Positions 29,637 through 30,290 of a stretch of DNA of 30,290 nucleotides are shown here, piece by piece. The position numbers were made by a program, and so were the translations under genes. The notes under the pieces are model-generated. The model was given only the letters and a program-made list of their open reading frames with translations. It was not told where the DNA came from and searched no databases. This DNA comes from SHLQ01 sp964562985. Its GTDB lineage: Bacteria; Actinomycetota; Acidimicrobiia; Acidimicrobiales; SHLQ01. The DNA is taken from the NCBI GenBank assembly GCA_964562985.1, contig CAZLWE010000041.1:1-30290 (forward strand), in the 5' to 3' direction. Position 1 is the stretch's first letter. Each line of letters starts with the position of its first letter.

Positions 29637-30215
29637 ACTGCTATCGATGACTCTGAAGAGAAGATTCTCGTACCTGAAAAGGTCGACTCGTTCTCTGATC
29701 GCGCGGATGAGTTCTTCGGCAACGAAGAGGCGTCCAACGCGCCGGCGACCGCAACCGCAGCCGCGCAAGTTGCAGTCCCTGACGAACGGGGCCCTGCCTT
29801 CGTCGAGCGCATTCAGGATCGCCGGCTTCGTGCCCGTAAGGTTCGACGGCTCGTCCGCCACATCGAACCATGGTCGGTGCTCAAGGTTGGACTGCTCTTC
29901 AACTTCTGCATGTGGGTCGTGACCATGGTTGCCGGCGTACTGCTTTGGAACGCAGCGCAAACATCAGGAGTCATCACCGACATCGAACAGTTCGCCGAGG
30001 AACTCTTCGCTCTTGAGGATTTCACCTTCGAGGGTGAACGCATCTTTGAAGCCGTTGCGCTCGGCGGACTCGTGCTCGCAGTGACGTTTACCGGATTCAT
30101 GGTCCTGATAGCGATCCTGTTGAACCTCATCAGCGATCTCACCGGTGGTATTCGCGTCACCGTGGTTGAGGAAGAGACGGCACGCCCGATCTCGACGTTG
30201 CCTCGGCGAGGCTAA
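29634..30215 (+). CDS. DUF3566 family transmembrane protein (Rv0007-like)
   Basis: 193 residues. The N-terminal ~75 residues are acidic then Ala-rich and disordered. A basic stretch RRLRARKVRRLVRHIEPWSV leads into the DUF3566 domain with two membrane helices, VLKVGLLFNFCMWVVTMVAG (about 82-101) and VALGGLVLAVTFTGFMVLIA (about 143-162). These are separated by an extracytoplasmic loop and followed by NLISDLTGGIRVTVVEEE. In mycobacteria the gene for this family (Rv0007) lies between gyrA and tRNA-Ile, exactly as here, and has been linked to cell division or envelope. Start GTG at 29634 with no ribosome site, probably leaderless. Confidence 0.88.
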   Translation: MTAIDDSEEKILVPEKVDSFSDRADEFFGNEEASNAPATATAAAQVAVPDERGPAFVERIQDRRLRARKVRRLVRHIEPWSVLKVGLLFNFCMWVVTMVAGVLLWNAAQTSGVITDIEQFAEELFALEDFTFEGERIFEAVALGGLVLAVTFTGFMVLIAILLNLISDLTGGIRVTVVEEETARPISTLPRRG

Positions 30216-30250
30216 CTCGGTACGGTTTTCACGCTTACTTAGAAGTTCGC

Positions 30251-30290
<40 letters not shown>

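Overview
The window is a GC-rich bacterial chromosome segment of Actinomycetota type, and I infer class Acidimicrobiia (Ilumatobacter-like). The evidence is the right-hand order gyrB - gyrA - small TadE-like protein - DUF3566 protein - tRNA-Ile, which matches the neighbourhood of Rv0007 in mycobacteria. A recF-dciA(DUF721) pair, a LigC-type ATP-dependent ligase, frequent GTG/TTG starts, likely leaderless genes and a Tat lipoprotein with a Ser/Thr/Ala-rich linker point the same way. No CRISPR array, insertion sequence or rRNA was seen.

Layout. 1-1015: 3'-truncated YeiH-family membrane exporter (-), divergent from a choline dehydrogenase (1220-2884). 3106-3675: small secreted lipoprotein. 3724-4007: degraded coding remnant. 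4030-4237: an apparently autonomous small-RNA locus with promoter, long hairpin and terminator. 4200-7232: the conserved dnaX-ybaB-recR unit (-). 7272-9937: MFS transporter coupled to a membrane-anchored beta-propeller protein. 9934-11010: ligC (-). 11120-11668: FMN reductase. 11856-13082 and 13176-14084: acyl-CoA dehydrogenase and Tat-exported metallo-beta-lactamase-fold lipoprotein. 14211-16358: tightly overlapping purE-purK-LOG operon (-). 16603-18049: recF-dciA. 18072-24469: accessory block with AhpD-like protein, YigZ, a sigma-like fragment plus membrane protein, TPMT, HNH nuclease, YjbR, a membrane protein, SppA and a small ORF. 24678-29159: gyrB-gyrA. 29252-30215: TadE-like and DUF3566 proteins. 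30251-30290: 5' part of tRNA-Ile(GAU).

How the genes work together. Most is core housekeeping: replication and repair (dnaX, recR, recF, dciA, gyrase, ligC), purine synthesis with base salvage (purE/purK/LOG), and envelope functions (SppA, YeiH, lipoproteins). Coding strands change often, and many neighbours overlap by 1-14 nt, which suggests translational coupling.

The least ordinary content is non-coding. There is the RNA locus whose terminator sits inside the recR 3' end. There is a dispersed hairpin element whose outer stem changes sequence but keeps pairing between copies. The purE/recF gap is packed with palindromes. A duplicated anti-Shine-Dalgarno motif precedes the TadE-like gene. 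An ECF-sigma-like reading frame is interrupted by a single amber codon at a conserved tyrosine position and runs on into a membrane protein. All assignments come from reading the sequence and remembered family motifs; no searches were run.
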